A stretch of 64,000 nucleotides of DNA from Heterocephalus glaber (Eukaryota; Chordata; Mammalia; Rodentia; Bathyergidae). The translations under genes were made by a program, and so were the position numbers. The notes under the pieces are model-generated. The model saw only the letters and a list, made by a program, of their open reading frames with translations. It had not been told where the DNA came from and did not search any database. Shown one piece after another: positions 25,926 through 38,566 of this stretch (position 1 is its first letter; each line of letters begins with the position of its first letter). Where the stretch lies: the NCBI RefSeq assembly GCF_000247695.1, contig NW_004624795.1, forward strand, positions 8,173,694-8,237,693. The letters are read 5' to 3'.

Positions 25926-26036
25926 ATGGATCCCTGTTTATGCTTCAATGACTGCTGCAAGCTTTGTTATACCTTGACATGGGATCCAGTTTCTAGCAGT
26001 CCACAGTCTAGTAAAATCAACTAAATTCAAATGGGA

Positions 26037-26064
26037 ATTCATTCATCCCTGTGGATGAATGAAT
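26037..26064. repeat. Perfect 12-bp-arm hairpin
   Basis: ATTCATTCATCC and GGATGAATGAAT are exact reverse complements separated by CTGT. There is no U tract after it and no gene before it. Confidence 0.9.
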
Positions 26065-29000
26065 GGAAATGAGCCATGCTTTATTTTTAAGTGGTACACA
26101 AAGTACAGAAACTTGTCATTAAAAATCTGGACACACACATCATCTGAAATTATTTTTTCCTTAATTGACAAATTTAGTGGGAAATATCTACTTCCAACTT
26201 GTAATTTTAAGCAATCAACATGCATTTAGGGAAAAGCAGTTTGTCAAAGAACAAAATGGAGAGCAGAACAAAATAAACAAGCATGTCACATTACTAAATG
26301 TTTTACACATTGATACAGTGAAACAGAGCATAACATGCCTATATATAAGCACTATATGTGTCTGCAGAGGGATGTGGGGTGTGGTATAGACACCCATGTG
26401 CCCTTTAAACCTTTCTTCTGGAAGAATTTGTTGCTCAGTCACGGGGAGTTCAGTCAGTAGACAACCTCCACATGTTAGCTCCTTCAAGGTCTACCCAGTT
26501 GTAGAGAACCACAGTGCCCAAGGGCATGCCCTTCTAGAGGAAGCTCAAATCTAGAGACTGAGGTGAGAGCAGAAAGCTGCAGTCATTTTGCCTAGATTTA
26601 GGACATTTTTATGCTTCATGTCAAACTACTTACTGCTTCGTTGGACCAGAATCAAAATTTTCCTCAGCATGTAAAACAAAGCACAGCTAGCTTCCATTCT
26701 TTCTTAGGTTTTCCCTTCACAGACATTGATTCTTAATAAACATATAGAATCCCAAACTGCATCCCTATCTGCTTCTGGAGACATGAATTGGCACTAGTGT
26801 ATATACACCTGTGTGTGCCTGTGTGTGTGTAAATAGGTGATACATTTATAATCTATGTGCCTCTATATTCTCAAGCAAGCTCATGTAAATAAAGTGATTG
26901 TACCCACTACTAGATGAAGACAACATTTTTTTTCAAAGAATAAGATTGAAATTACATAATGCCTGAAAAACTGTGGCCGGTGTACACTGCCTAACAAATA
27001 TCAGTGATTTGCATATCTAAACCTATGTGTATAAGTATCTCTGTTCAGGAAGATTTTAGGCATGTGTGTATCTTCATTTATGCAAACCACATCCAAAATA
27101 TAGTAATTACTGTTAAAAGCTGCCTGTTTTCCATGCTTAGAACAGATTACTTACAAAACTCCCTCATTTTCATATACAATAGACTCTATAATTATTTTTC
27201 ACTAATATAACCATAACAACTCCAAATGCAGTATTTAGATTTAACAAGCTACTCTTTTTTGATTCGGTCTTGAGTGGAGAGGATTCCTACAAAGGTTTAT
27301 AGAAAGCTGTGTTTAAAAAGGACTTCCATTGTTCACTCTATCATTTCCTTCACTCAGCCCCTTTCATTAGCACTCTGACATCTTTAATCCTGGGTTCATT
27401 GGGGCAGGTGGATAAAAATTGGGAGTTTCCTTTGTCAGGATTATTTTTGAAACATTCACAAAAATGAAATTTGAGTAAAATGAGAGTCTGTCTTCCAGTG
27501 GTTTTTTTCTATTTTATTATGTTCTTTCTTCGGCCAAAGTGAAGGGACAGTTTCCTGGCATTCATAATGACCTGTGTGCTTGGCCAGCGTACAAGCTGTG
27601 AATGTTCTCATTTCCTGTGGTGAATCTCTGATTCCCATGGTTCACAGGGAGGGAGCAGAGGGTATCTTTTGTCTCCAGTTAGCTATGTAATTTCAGAGTA
27701 AAGCTTTAAAACTTGAGTGGTATAAGTATTAAATGGAATAGACTAGAAGGAGGGGAAAAGAAGAGAGAAAAATATGCCTTGCAATACATTTCTCTGCCTC
27801 AACTTGCATAGATCAAGGAGGGCTGTTATAAGGCAGATGGCTATGTGTACTGCAAGAGTTCTCAGAAGAGAATGGGCAGAAGTTATGGAGAGAAGTTATC
27901 ATTTTACAATTTTTGTCATTTTTGTTAAGCACTCAACTTCTACACTTGGACACTATTACCAAGACAAGCTGCCTATCCACATAACTTTGCAACTATCCTT
28001 GGAGAATACAACAGGAAGCTAAATTCTGTGTTTCTCTCATCAGGTCAAAATCCCAATTCCCCATAGTTTCTCCTCAATGAATATAGATGCGTTTGACTGC
28101 TTGTTCATGAAGAGGCTGTTTTACAGAGGAATAATTAAACTTTATAAAAGTCTTAAAATTTAGTGATTTTTCAAAAAAATATTGTTTAAACTTACATGTC
28201 AGTTCTTCAGTAGTTTCTTTAATATGGAACTAACAATCAGGTTTGGTGGTTGTAATATATGTTCTATATCTTGCCAGTTCTATAAGATGCTCAACTGCAG
28301 AAATTGTATCTTATTCATCTTCATATTCTTAGCATTTAACATGAAACCCATAACAAAGCTTTTTGTTTTAATAACTATAATTCAGTTGGAATATCAAAAC
28401 TGCTTTGATTGGATTATGTCATCAACTATACCTGCATGGAGGTTGACTTTTCTGATAAACTAATTAAAATGTAATTTTCAGAGATTAATTTGAATATTAG
28501 AGCAACTCCTATTTTCTATAGCATAAGTTTCACAGACATATAAACAAGAAAGAATCTTCTCTAACAGAAAGGATGTTGGTCTTTTTTTCTTCAATATTAT
28601 TATTAATAAAAATAAGTAGCATTAGCATGCAGTGAGCTTTCTGGTCTATAAACAAACAAGAAGCACACATAGCCACATTTTAATAGTTTACATTATATAA
28701 GATGTCTCGTAGTAGTAAAACTGTGAATATATAAAATTCATTTAAATGTCAGTAAGGATACTTACAAGGAAATATTAAAATTTGCATATTGCCTCTACTG
28801 AATAATTAATATCTCGTAGTAAGTTTCCAGATAATATAACATTTAAACTATGTGTACTGCAAGTTGACTTAAATGATCCTTTTGCCTATGTAGTTGACCA
28901 GCATATCATCTCTCTATAGATACTGCATTTTCAGAAACTATACTCTTCTGAGCCATAGTTTGGATTCAGTAAATTATTCACATGTTAAATTCATTTTGAT

Positions 29001-31150
29001 TCCAGAATAAATTATCATAATTAGTTCAGAGTTCTGAGAAAAAAAAGCTACCATCTTTTGCTGATTTTTTCCCACTAAACAAATGGAAATGAGTCAATAA
29101 AAATACTCCGGAATTCTGGGGTAGTACATTCAATTTAAAATTTTAATAGAGTTTTATACTAAGTTCTCATAAGTTCGCAGTGATATCATATAAAGTGTGT
29201 AAGTACAGAAGAATGGTCCCAAATTTCATCAATTCTAAACTGCAGCTCTACTTACAGAGAGTTCTAAAGAGAATACTGCTGTTAAGCTTTTTCTTGGACT
29301 TCAGAAAGTAGGGTTTTTTTCTTTTTTTCAGTCTGTAAATATTATTAAACCAGACACTTCTTAGGTACAAGACTGAATGTTAACAATAGAAATTAAGATA
29401 AATCAGAAAGATACTTTCCTCTAGGGAAAAAAAGACGGAAAGGAAATTTTTCTATACTAGTTACTATGACTCAGTGTAATGTTTTTGTGTTTTCAAATAT
29501 ATTACTTATTCCATTGGTGCAATATTATGATGAAGTATCATTTTCTGGTTTGATAAATGAGTAAACTATAAATGGATATGTGAGTCCACACCTTTGATAG
29601 GTGTGGAGGCAGGAGCTAAAGATTAAGATTCTCCTTGTTTGTTTTCTTCTCTACTATAAAAAGAAATAGGAGAGATGAAGTAAATATAATATAATACAAG
29701 ATAGACCATGTTAACTGCTTGAAGAGGATCACTGATAAAGGAATATGAGTGTGTTATACTTTTACACTTCACATTTCAATATTTGGAGGGCTGGAAAGAA
29801 ATTTGACTTATAGGTTAGAATGTAGTACAGTATTAGTTTTAGGCCTCATAGTTCACATCAAACATGAGTGGATTGGAATAATGTGCTGTTTTAGGGTTAT
29901 AAACATTAGCAATCACCAAAAAAATGGTATAATTTGAGGGATGTATGATGGCAGTGAAATGTGTCCTCAACCATTTTTAAAATTTCATTTTAAAAAATTC
30001 AGATTACACTTCCTTCCCTTTAAATAGGTCTTCTAAAAGTCATTTCCATGTCATTATAGCCTACATAGTATTTACAGTGGCTGACCTCCTTCTCATAGTT
30101 TGATGGCAACCATAATTATAATTGCAGGTCACAACCTCTTGCATATCCTTACAGCTGTAGGGGTTATAAACCCATAAAGAAGCTTCACATTTCCATTTTT
30201 ATGGTACAAATCAATCTTTTTCCTGTGAAATTCTCCAAGAAAGCTTTAGGTAATCAACTCTTTTCTCCATTGTCAGTCAGCAACTGGACTTTTATAAGAA
30301 TGGAAGAGACAATTCACATCCACAGCTCTAACTGTTCAAAATGTGTCTCTACTTTACATTTTCTACCTTTTCTCCTAAGCACAGGACATTTATTCACTAA
30401 ATACTTATTATGAGGCCTTCTCTGGGTCAGGCATAGGCAATGTATCAGTACTGGATAAATGAAGTCATGGATAAACACAGATAAGAGAGTGGGGACATGA
30501 TTCTAGTCTACAGCCCAATCACAGGAGGTATGGCTGGGCCTGTGAAGAAAGATGAATGTTCACCATAGCTGCAGATAACAGATTTACCTCTGTCTCTGTC
30601 AGGACTTGAGTGACACAGTATTATTTCTGACCCAAAACAGTCTGCAGTTTCGGAAGCTCCAGGGAGACTGGGTGGCTAGGAGTGGTAGTGATGTATGAGA
30701 ACAGTAGCATCTGACATTTAGATACATATTTGTGGAACACAGTGGAGGAGGAATGGAAGCCTAGTAGAAAAGGACAGCAACAAGCTAATTCATGTTGTTC
30801 AAGGATTTCAGTGATTGTCCCTTGGGAATTTCCAGAACTATATGAGAAAAATGGGAAATTGAGCAGGGATTTAGATTTTGGTGTGTGTAGGAGCAATATA
30901 ACATCAAAGCTAATAGGAGTGTATTTGCACACTAATGAAGATATAACCCAAGATTGATCACAAATTCTAATTCTTTCACAATGTTTGAACATAGATTCAT
31001 ATAAGAATCTTGTATAGATGGTATGCAGTTTGAGGACAGGAAGCTGACTTAGACTCTCATATTGTGGCCCAAAGTAGGCATTCCTTAAGTGTCTGCTAAC
31101 CATGATTATATATTCTAATATTTGACGGATTCTCAGTCAAATGTTTTAGG
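26065..31150. other. Unique AT-rich DNA, one possible L2/MIR fragment
   Basis: No gene recognised. 28255-28360 (TATAAGATGCTCAACTGCAG, then 'CTTAGCATTTAACATG') vaguely resembles the plus-strand 3' end of an ancient L2/MIR-class repeat. 29586-29606 holds an 8-bp-arm hairpin (CCACACCT / AGGTGTGG). The longest ORF of the window (160 codons, minus, 30621-31103) lacks any domain. Confidence 0.4.
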
Positions 31151-31300
31151 AAGAGCTATAACAATAATAATATGACCACGGATTCTGCCAGATATTGTTT
31201 TAGGTTTCCACAAATGTATACTCATTGAATCTCCAAAACCAACCCAGGAATGAGATATTTTGGTGTTGAATTTTGTTTTTCAAACCTATCTGCTGGTAAC

Positions 31301-31437
31301 ATTGGAAAGTTGCTTAATTTACCTATGCTTCAGTATCAGGATATATTAATAAGAGGGAGGATAATACATGCATTCTCAAGCCATTGTGAGGAGAACATCC
31401 TAAGCATTGTGACCTTCACATAGTACATGTCAATGAC
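31301..31437 (+). repeat. MIR fragment
   Basis: 'GGAAAGTTGCTTAATTTACC', 'ATGCTTCAGTATCAGGATAT', 'GGGAGGATAATACATGCATT', 'TTGTGAGGAGAACATCCTAAG' and 'TGACCTTCACATAGTACATG' follow the plus-strand MIR 3' half in order, including the 'CACATAGTA' end block. Confidence 0.6.
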
Positions 31438-33399
31438 AACATTCATTTCTTTATTTTACTCATCTTGTGGCTTTAGAGGATAATGGTTCTTTTTCTGTAA
31501 AGGAACATCCTAGTGATATTTATTTAAAACAACCTCTGTTATCCTCATTTGTTTCTTTTTTCATTTCATTTTATTTTTTAATAACAAAAGAGCTTTTTGG
31601 GTTTTGGTTAGAAGGATTCTGCACACCCTTGCTCCAAATTGCTTTATGTGTGATTCCTCATTTCCCGTCTCCACACAGCCCAGTATGTTGGAGGCATCAA
31701 AGGTCGCTGGGGAGAGTCATCCATCATTTTGACACTTTTTATGAGTTTACTGCTCCTGATGGTGATTATAGGAAAGGCTGCTTAAAAGTGATAACTGCCA
31801 GAGGCACTTGATGTTCATAGTATCGAATGATAGAAATATGTCCAAGTTTGGGGCAACAGAAAAAATAATAAAAATTGAAGGACACAACAGAGAAGTAGTA
31901 CAATACTTGTGCAACTTTAAAAAACACATCCTGGTGGAGAAATATTAATTTCAGGAGGAAGTGAATCTAATTATCACCTATCCAAGGGTGGATTCTCATG
32001 GATTCTACCTCTTCCACTCTACCAAATTATCCACATGACAATTAACCCTTGAGCCACTGTCCTGATGATTGGTTCAGAAAGCATTTAGCACCTGTGGTCT
32101 GGCAAGTTCCAAATACACATTGCCATCACGAAATCAGATCAGTGCTTTCTTGAGGGCATACTATTATTGATGAAGTAACCATAATATTTCCATTGATATC
32201 CATTTTGATATTAAGGGTGACTTTTGCTACTAAAAATGTGTATAGAAAATGTTCAATTATGTTTAATGAGAATAACAGTAACTTAGCTCAAAGGATGTAC
32301 TGTAACTTGGAATAGGCATTTTAATTACATTTTTCTTATGTGATCAGTACAATAATCTGCACAAAGATGGGGGGATTTAATGAAGGTACAATATGTTTCT
32401 GTCCAAGTTCAGAATCAAATGAGATGTAGTATACAAGACTAGGGCATATGGAAAGCACAGTATCATTTTTAATCCTGATGAAGCTGATTGAATGATAATA
32501 GTTTTAGGCCTGTGAACAAAAGGTATAGTTAATGTTTAGCTTAAATATAATTGGAATTCTGTCCTAGTCATTGGCTGAATTGGACAACACGAGGCCTCTC
32601 TTAAAAGTGGTAGTACTTTCTCCATTATGTTTACAACAAGCACGGCAGACAACAAACTAGCACATTTGCCACTCGGAAACAAAATGGCTGTGGAGAACCA
32701 AGAAAATTTTGAGATGGAAAAGCTTGTGTAATTTTTTTCACTTGCTAATCAGATTGGACTCTCTTATCTCAGGAAGAATAAATGAAGTGACAGAGTAGCT
32801 GGTAGTCTTTCCTCAATGACTTTTATCCATACAAAGTAAACATCAAGCTTCCTTTCCTCAATAGAAATAGAAATGATGAATACATATCCTCATTCCCAAC
32901 AGGTAACTTATTCTTACATGATTAATAACTGAAAAAATAAGCTTAAGATATTAATAATTTTCTTAACTTCACAAAGCTGGTCAGTAGCAAAAATAGGCCC
33001 TTAGTGTCTTTTGGCCACCAAAGCTTTTACTGTGACTAATTTCTTAATATCATATATTTATAAACAATAATAGGACAAGTTAGTTATTAACATGTATTTA
33101 TAAAACAGGGGGACTTTAAATTTATATAAATGGTAACATGCAAATAATAATTAGATGATTTGAAATAGCAATATGTGTAATTAATACTTAATTCTACAAG
33201 AGAAAAGGAAAGAAACATAGTAGGTTTATTCAAGGTTATTTTTTCCTAGCATCAATTATGCAAGAAGACCAAGTAGGAAATGATTTTTCAAGCAAAGAGA
33301 AAACAGCTATTAAACAAATACAAATAATTTTCCTACATACCAAAAATAAAAAATAATTTCATGAAGAAAGTATATATGCACATATGGAAGGAATTTATG
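31438..33399. other. Unique AT-rich DNA
   Basis: No gene recognised. A 114-codon plus frame (31467-31811) has no recognisable domain or compositional coding signal. Confidence 0.4.
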
Positions 33400-33650
33400 G
33401 CTGGAAAAACTAGAAGAGGGTCAAACTCAGATGAGCTTTACAATACACAGTAAGGATTTTGGAATTTCTCTTGACATTCCCAGGAGGCCCTCAAAATTTG
33501 AAGAAGAGTGCCCTATAACACAAATTACAATTTAGAAATATCACCCTGGCAGAAAGGTGCAGAAAACTTCAGTGTAGACTGTGACTACAGATATAAAGAC
33601 AAGTCTGGAAGCTATTGAAATAGTTCAAGAGAAGGAAAACAATGAAGTCC
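33400..33650 (+). repeat. Decayed ancient interspersed repeat (same pattern as 9600-10035)
   Basis: Phrases such as 'AAGGATTTTGGAATTTCTCTTG', 'AATATCACCCTGGCAGAAAGG' and 'GGAAGCTATTGAAATAGTTCAAGAGA' follow a common old mammalian repeat ('ATCACTCTGGCTGC', 'GGCTATTGCAATAGTCCAGG'). Family not named. Confidence 0.4.
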
Positions 33651-34539
33651 TGTTTCAGGGCAGTGGAAGTAATTACATAAAAACATATACAGATTCCTGA
33701 GATCTATACAAAGTATGTTGAACTACCCTTGGTAAACAAGTCAATATTGAAGGGCAGAAGAAGGGGCATCTGTCCCTTTCATGAGGTGATGATGACTCAC
33801 TGAAAAGGAAGAAGGCAAATGGGCTGGAGGTTGATGATGAGAACTGTTTGATCATAATGTGTTTGAGAGTGCAGGGACTTCTCCTGGATTTTCCCATAGA
33901 CAATTGCCTGTGAGACTGAACTTGAAAGAGAAACAGGAGCTTGAGTGGTACATCTGTGAGTCACTGAGTTAGAGAGAAAAAAGTTATGTTAAAGAAAGAT
34001 GGACTCAAATGGAAAAAATATACAAAAATTATCAAATGGCTGCATTCCTTAGCATAATCACTAACGTTTAAGAGACAGAAAAGGAATAGGTATTTGTGAT
34101 TCAAGGATTAGGCATAGTGGAGATAGGAAATTTCTGTGTGTTTTGAGAAAGACATTTTTCTAGATAAAGTGAGAGAATTCACAAATAGAAAGCTTTTTTT
34201 CTCCTTCATGCTTTGAACACAAATATGTGAGACTAAGGTTACAAGAAGCTAGGAAAATACCTTGCAACCATGAAATAAGTCTGATGATTAAAAATCAAAA
34301 TATAGAGAGAAACAGAAGAGAAAGATTAAAAATTCATAGAAACTTGATTGCATTGTGTCATTGAATTAATTCTGTAATGGTCAATGTTGGACTATTTTGC
34401 TTTAAATAACATCATAAAGTTAACATAACATCATTGAGTGAGTGACTGATGAGGGTTTAGCTAGTTATAACTCAATAATTGCTAACCAATTAGAAGCTCC
34501 ATAATTTGTCCCTAGTGAATGGTTAAGACATTAAGATTG
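33651..34539. other. Unique DNA
   Basis: No gene or repeat recognised. Confidence 0.4.
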
Positions 34540-34718
34540 TTCTATTAGTCATTTTTCCCTTGCAGGGTCAAAATACCCCAAACCCACAATTTAAAAGAGG
34601 AGAAGTTTACTGTAGCTCATGGTTTCAGTGGGTTTAGTCCATGGCTGGCTGGGTTCAAGGCAGAAAGCACATGGTGAAAACACCTTGTAGATGAAAGCTG
34701 ATTATGTAATGCTAGCAA

Positions 34719-34767
<49 letters not shown>

Positions 34768-34961
34768 GAAGACAGAAACATACCTTTCCACATCAGACTC
34801 CCAGTGATCTGCATTTTCTGATCAGGCCCCACCTCTTAACAGCATAGTCGGCTGTGAACACATCAGTGGATTTATCCACTGATGAGTATAGTGCCATGTG
34901 ATCCAATCACCTTCCAAACACATGAGACATTTGGAGTACATTTTAGATCTAAATCATAACA
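34540..34961 (-). mobile_element. MaLR LTR, rodent MTD/MTE-like
   Basis: The plus strand opens TCTATTAGTCATTTTTCCC and shows 'GAGGAGAAGTTTACTGTAGCTCATGG', a feature of MTD/MTE-type LTRs. It then has CAGGCCCCACCTCTTAAC, the hallmark ATCAGTGGATTTATCCACTGAT inverted repeat (about 34863-34884) and a CTAAATCATAACA end. An (AG)n microsatellite has expanded within it. In this orientation it is the 3' LTR of the element that continues to the right. Confidence 0.75.
34722..34765 (+). repeat. (AG)22 microsatellite inside a MaLR LTR
   Basis: 44 bp of uninterrupted AG. A serine/leucine-repeat ORF on the other strand (34617-34832) is a by-product. Confidence 0.97.
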
Positions 34962-35945
34962 TTCTTCCCCTGCTCCCCAAAACGATCATGTTCATCTCAT
35001 TATGCAAAGCACACTTTTCCAGCTCTAAGAGTTGCTAAAGTCTTAAAAGTTCCAGCATTGCTGAAAAGTCTACATCCAAAATTGTTCTGTGAGAATCAAG
35101 GCAAACTCTTAGATGTGAGACCCCATGAAAACCCACAAGAAAGTTAAATATTTCCAATGTACAATGGAATAAGATGAGCATTTCCACTCTAAAAAGAAGG
35201 AATAATGGGACAGAAAGAAATCACAACAAATCAAGTGTGCAACCCTATGCTCCATGTTTAGCATCCAGCGTACTCCAAAGAGTTTAGGTGGCACTACCCC
35301 TCTGGCCTTGCTGATTGTAGCTCACATGGCTTCTCTCTTGGTCTGGATGTGCTCACTACTTGTGGTTTTCCTCAGTACACATTCCATAGTCCTGGCATCT
35401 TCAGCTTCCTGGGGTCTCCATTGCACATTTGGCTTTCCTCTCACAGCTTAATGCTATCCTTGAGCACATTGCCTAGCTTTCCAGGCCTTCTTATGAAATC
35501 TCGGTGGAAGCCTCTCTGATCCCATAGCTCTTGCATTCTATATGCTTATAAAGCCAGCACCATGTGGATATCAAAGTCTGCCACTACTGGGAGCAAGAGC
35601 CAGGTCCCTGTGAACCATATTTGTAGAGGCCTTTGAGTGCCTGGATGGCTAGAATGGTGAAATGCATTTTGAGGAACCCATCTCCAGCAGATACTCAGGG
35701 GCTATCTTTGCAAAGGAAAAGTTTATAATTTGTCACCTTTGAGACTGTGTTGGGTAGGGTCTTGGTGATTCCTGAGATGTCTTTAAGCCATGTTTCCTAT
35801 TTTCCTGTGTCTCTTTTTAATGATAATCTTTTTAGCCACCATGCTTTATTTGGCTCCAACTTTACAGACAGTTTCTTTCTGGCCACGCTGCAAAATTTGC
35901 TCCTGATTCTTGCTATACATCAGGTCACAGGGTAAAAATACAACA
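34962..35945 (-). mobile_element. MaLR internal region (MST/THE1-int-like)
   Basis: Directly abuts the LTR. It begins TTCTTCCCCTGCTCCCCAAAA and runs through phrases typical of antisense THE1/MST internal sequence: TTAAAAGTTCCAGCATTGC, TCTACATCCAAAATTG, 'CATGGCTTCTCTCTTGGTCTGG' and 'AGCCAGCACCATGTGGATAT'. MaLR internals are non-autonomous and their relation to retroviral genes is remote, so no functional reading frame is expected or seen. The other LTR is missing. Confidence 0.65.
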
Positions 35946-36042
35946 TACAAGGAAGTAAAAAAGAAAGACAGAACTCATGAGTTGTAACCATCAACTCCCA
36001 AGGCCCTACTGAATAATTTTTACCCTAATGCTGCTCTTTCAC

Positions 36043-36485
36043 TTTTTAAAAAAGTTTTATTCTTACTGTACATGTTTGCAGTGCACAATGATTATATTCC
36101 TCATAGGAAGTTAATACATGTACATAACACATATTAATTCTTTTTATATCTCATTCCTTCTCCTCTATTCCCCCTCCTTCCATGTTTTGATCACCTTCCC
36201 TTTTGCAAAACTCTACTTCCCTGTTTTCTATTATCTATCTTTTATTTTTGCCCTTTATATTTTTGTTTTTCATATAAGAGAAAATATTCAATGTTTAAGT
36301 TTGTGTGTCTGAGTTTTTACACTTAACAGTACAGTTTCATTGGGCATCCATTTTATTACAAATGACTTAATTTATTCTTCTTTATGGCAGAGTAGTATTC
36401 CATTGTGTATGAATTCCACATTTCTTTGCCCACTCATCTGTTGATAGTCCAGTTCTGGATTTAGCTTCTTCACTTTTGGTTTTTA
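36043..36485 (-). mobile_element. L1 3' end, antisense
   Basis: Starts with a T-rich reversed tail, then ACTGTACATGTTTGCAG. A pyrimidine-rich stretch at 36145-36240 is the antisense of the L1 3'UTR polypurine tract. 'CAGAGTAGTATTCCATTGTG' and 'CCCACTCATCTGTTGATAG' at 36390-36450 are the antisense of the ORF2 C-terminal region. Confidence 0.8.
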
Positions 36486-36904
36486 ACACAGACCTGAGTT
36501 CTCTCTCAAGGTATTATACTTTTCAGATAATAATCATTCTCAATAAAAAGTTAATCATTCACTAAAAATAAGAATGACAATCATCAAATCAGATTTTTAT
36601 TGGATCTTATTACCTTAAATTCTTATACCAACACATTACAAAATGTACATAACATAGTGGATTTATTTTAAAACAATTCATGGGTATATATGAAAGGTGG
36701 AAAAAGACAAAAATAGCTATTATTAATTATATGCTTATATATTTGATTTAACATGGACTTAGAGTACTTTAGAGCCTCAGGTTCAGTTAGAATTTTTTTT
36801 CTAATTAGTGTCTTGATAGACTAATTTTAATCTCTTTCTTTTGTTTGATTTTCCCCAAGTTAATGTGTAGGCACAACTTCTCTGGCAGCAAATATATTAA
36901 AAGA
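36486..36904. other. Unique AT-rich DNA between two oppositely oriented L1 3' ends
   Basis: Nothing recognised in the spacer. Confidence 0.4.
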
Positions 36905-37540
36905 TATTATTCTTGGAAACAACCCAAATATCCATCAACTGATGAATGAATAAAAAAGATGTGGTTTTTTGATATAATGGAGTATGATTCAGCAATAAAG
37001 AAGGATAAACTTGAGACATTTCTAGGTTAATGGATGCCCCTTGAAACCATACTCTTAAGTGAAATAAATCAAACACACATGTGTAAATATCACATTGTTT
37101 CTCTGGTGTGAAAAACTGAAAGTGTAAATAAGGACCAAAAAATATAATAGATATTGTGAAATAGGAAGAAATTGTTCAAAATTATATTGAGCATGAGATG
37201 CTTTGTTAATAATTAAAATGTTTTATGCAAAAAGGTGTAATATTATTAGGGAATGAGAGATAGATTAGCAAATTAAAATATATTCTTTTAAAATGACACA
37301 GTGTATTTACCATTGTTATTCTCTAAGTATATTTGTTATGAAAATTATTTTTTCATAGAACAGCTTTTATATTTTTTGTTAATATCTACTTGTATTACAT
37401 TAAAATAAAAAATAAAAACATTTTAAAATAAAAATAAAAACCAAGCTATATCCTGTAAAAGTACAAATTCCCATTGATGAATGTCATCAAATTATATACC
37501 TAAAATGAACCAATAGAGTTAATGAATAAAAAAAAAATTA
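36905..37540 (+). mobile_element. L1 3' end whose polypurine tract is replaced by AT-rich DNA
   Basis: 36905-37165 aligns with the L1 3' end at 21661 (CATCAACTGATGAATGAATA, GGAGTATGATTCAGCAAT, GTGTAAATAAGGACC, AATAGGAAGAAATTG). The terminal part resumes at about 37430-37540 (AAGCTATATCCTGTAAAAG, ATTATATACCTAAAATG, then an A tract). The polypurine tract expected between them is absent. About 270 bp of AT-rich sequence ending in a (TAAAA)n-like run fills the gap. Confidence 0.7.
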
Positions 37541-38163
37541 TGAATGAATTTTCAGTTAAGTTTTAAATTAAATTTTGGAAACTGGGAACACTTACCAGAA
37601 TGTTTCCTTTATATTACATTTCTTAACAATTTATACAATAAAAATATGTGTTCTTCACTGTCAGCTACTATTTAACATGCTGACTAGAAACTACAAAGTA
37701 AAGATTATCTTCACCAACTGTCAAAAATGATGTGTTAATATAGTATATTTCAATGATAAAATTGTGTTGGTGAAGTAACAGCTCACATTAAGTTGAAAGG
37801 AGAAATACAAAAGTAACTATGTTTTAAATTACTAATGAGATGTTCTAACAATTCACAACTTAAGCGAATAGAAAATTAGCATTAAAATTGAGCTTGCAAA
37901 ATAATTTGGTATTGGTTCATGGCTCAAATTGTTTTACTCATAAAGTATTGTTTAATATTTATTTTATCTTCATTTAAAATAAACTTTTAAAGTAAGATAT
38001 AGAATATAGGTTTTATTTATAAATACAGTATGAATGTCCATGTGAAGAAGGAAATGACAAAAAATATTTTTCATTGTAAAATAAAAATATGTTATCTTTA
38101 TTCAATTTTGTATAGTATTTTAGTTTGTTGACAAAGTTAGTATAAATCAAGATGATAAGTGAT
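37541..38163. other. Unique AT-rich DNA
   Basis: Nothing recognised. Confidence 0.4.
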
Positions 38164-38566
38164 TGTTATGGCATGTGTCTAGATGTCCCTCCAAAGCCTC
38201 ATGTAGTCATAGGTGGGGCTTTTTCAGAGGTAGCTGGATCTAGAGTGTGTGATACCGGGGTTGATTCAAGGTGCAATGCTAGGATCAAGGGAATTAGGAT
38301 TAAGGGTGTGAGTGCTACCTGCTTTAAGTAGCCTGGATAAAATATAAGGGATGGAAAGAGTTGTGGCTGTCACTTGCTTGGTTTGCTATCTTCTGCCTGC
38401 CATGAACTATTCCTCCTCTGCGATGCCTGTCTGCCATGCCACCCTGCCTTAGAGCCAGCCAATGATGGACTGAAACCTCTACAAACTGTGAGCCAAATAA
38501 ACATTTCCTCCCTTAACCTTGGGTGTCCAGTATTTTGCCCCAACAATGAGAAAAGTAACTAAGACA
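38164..38566 (+). mobile_element. MaLR LTR (MST/MTE type), near-complete
   Basis: Opens TGTTATGGCATGTGTCTAGA (LTR 5' TG). It contains CATAGGTGGGGCTTTTTCAG and 'CTGTGAGCCAAATAAACATTTCC', with AATAAA as poly(A) signal at about 38496, and ends AGTAACTAAGACA. Flanks share TGAT (GTGAT before, ATGATG after), which suits a 5-bp ERVL-class target duplication with one change. An ORF inside (38374-38562) is accidental. Confidence 0.78.

Noticed and set aside
30621..31103. 160-codon minus-strand ORF, the longest in the window
   Set aside because: No recognisable domain, signal or composition of a coding exon, and no splice or promoter context. A frame this long is plausible by chance in 64 kb of low-stop sequence.
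34617..34832. Ser/Leu-repeat ORF
   Set aside because: Produced by the (AG)22 microsatellite inside a MaLR LTR.
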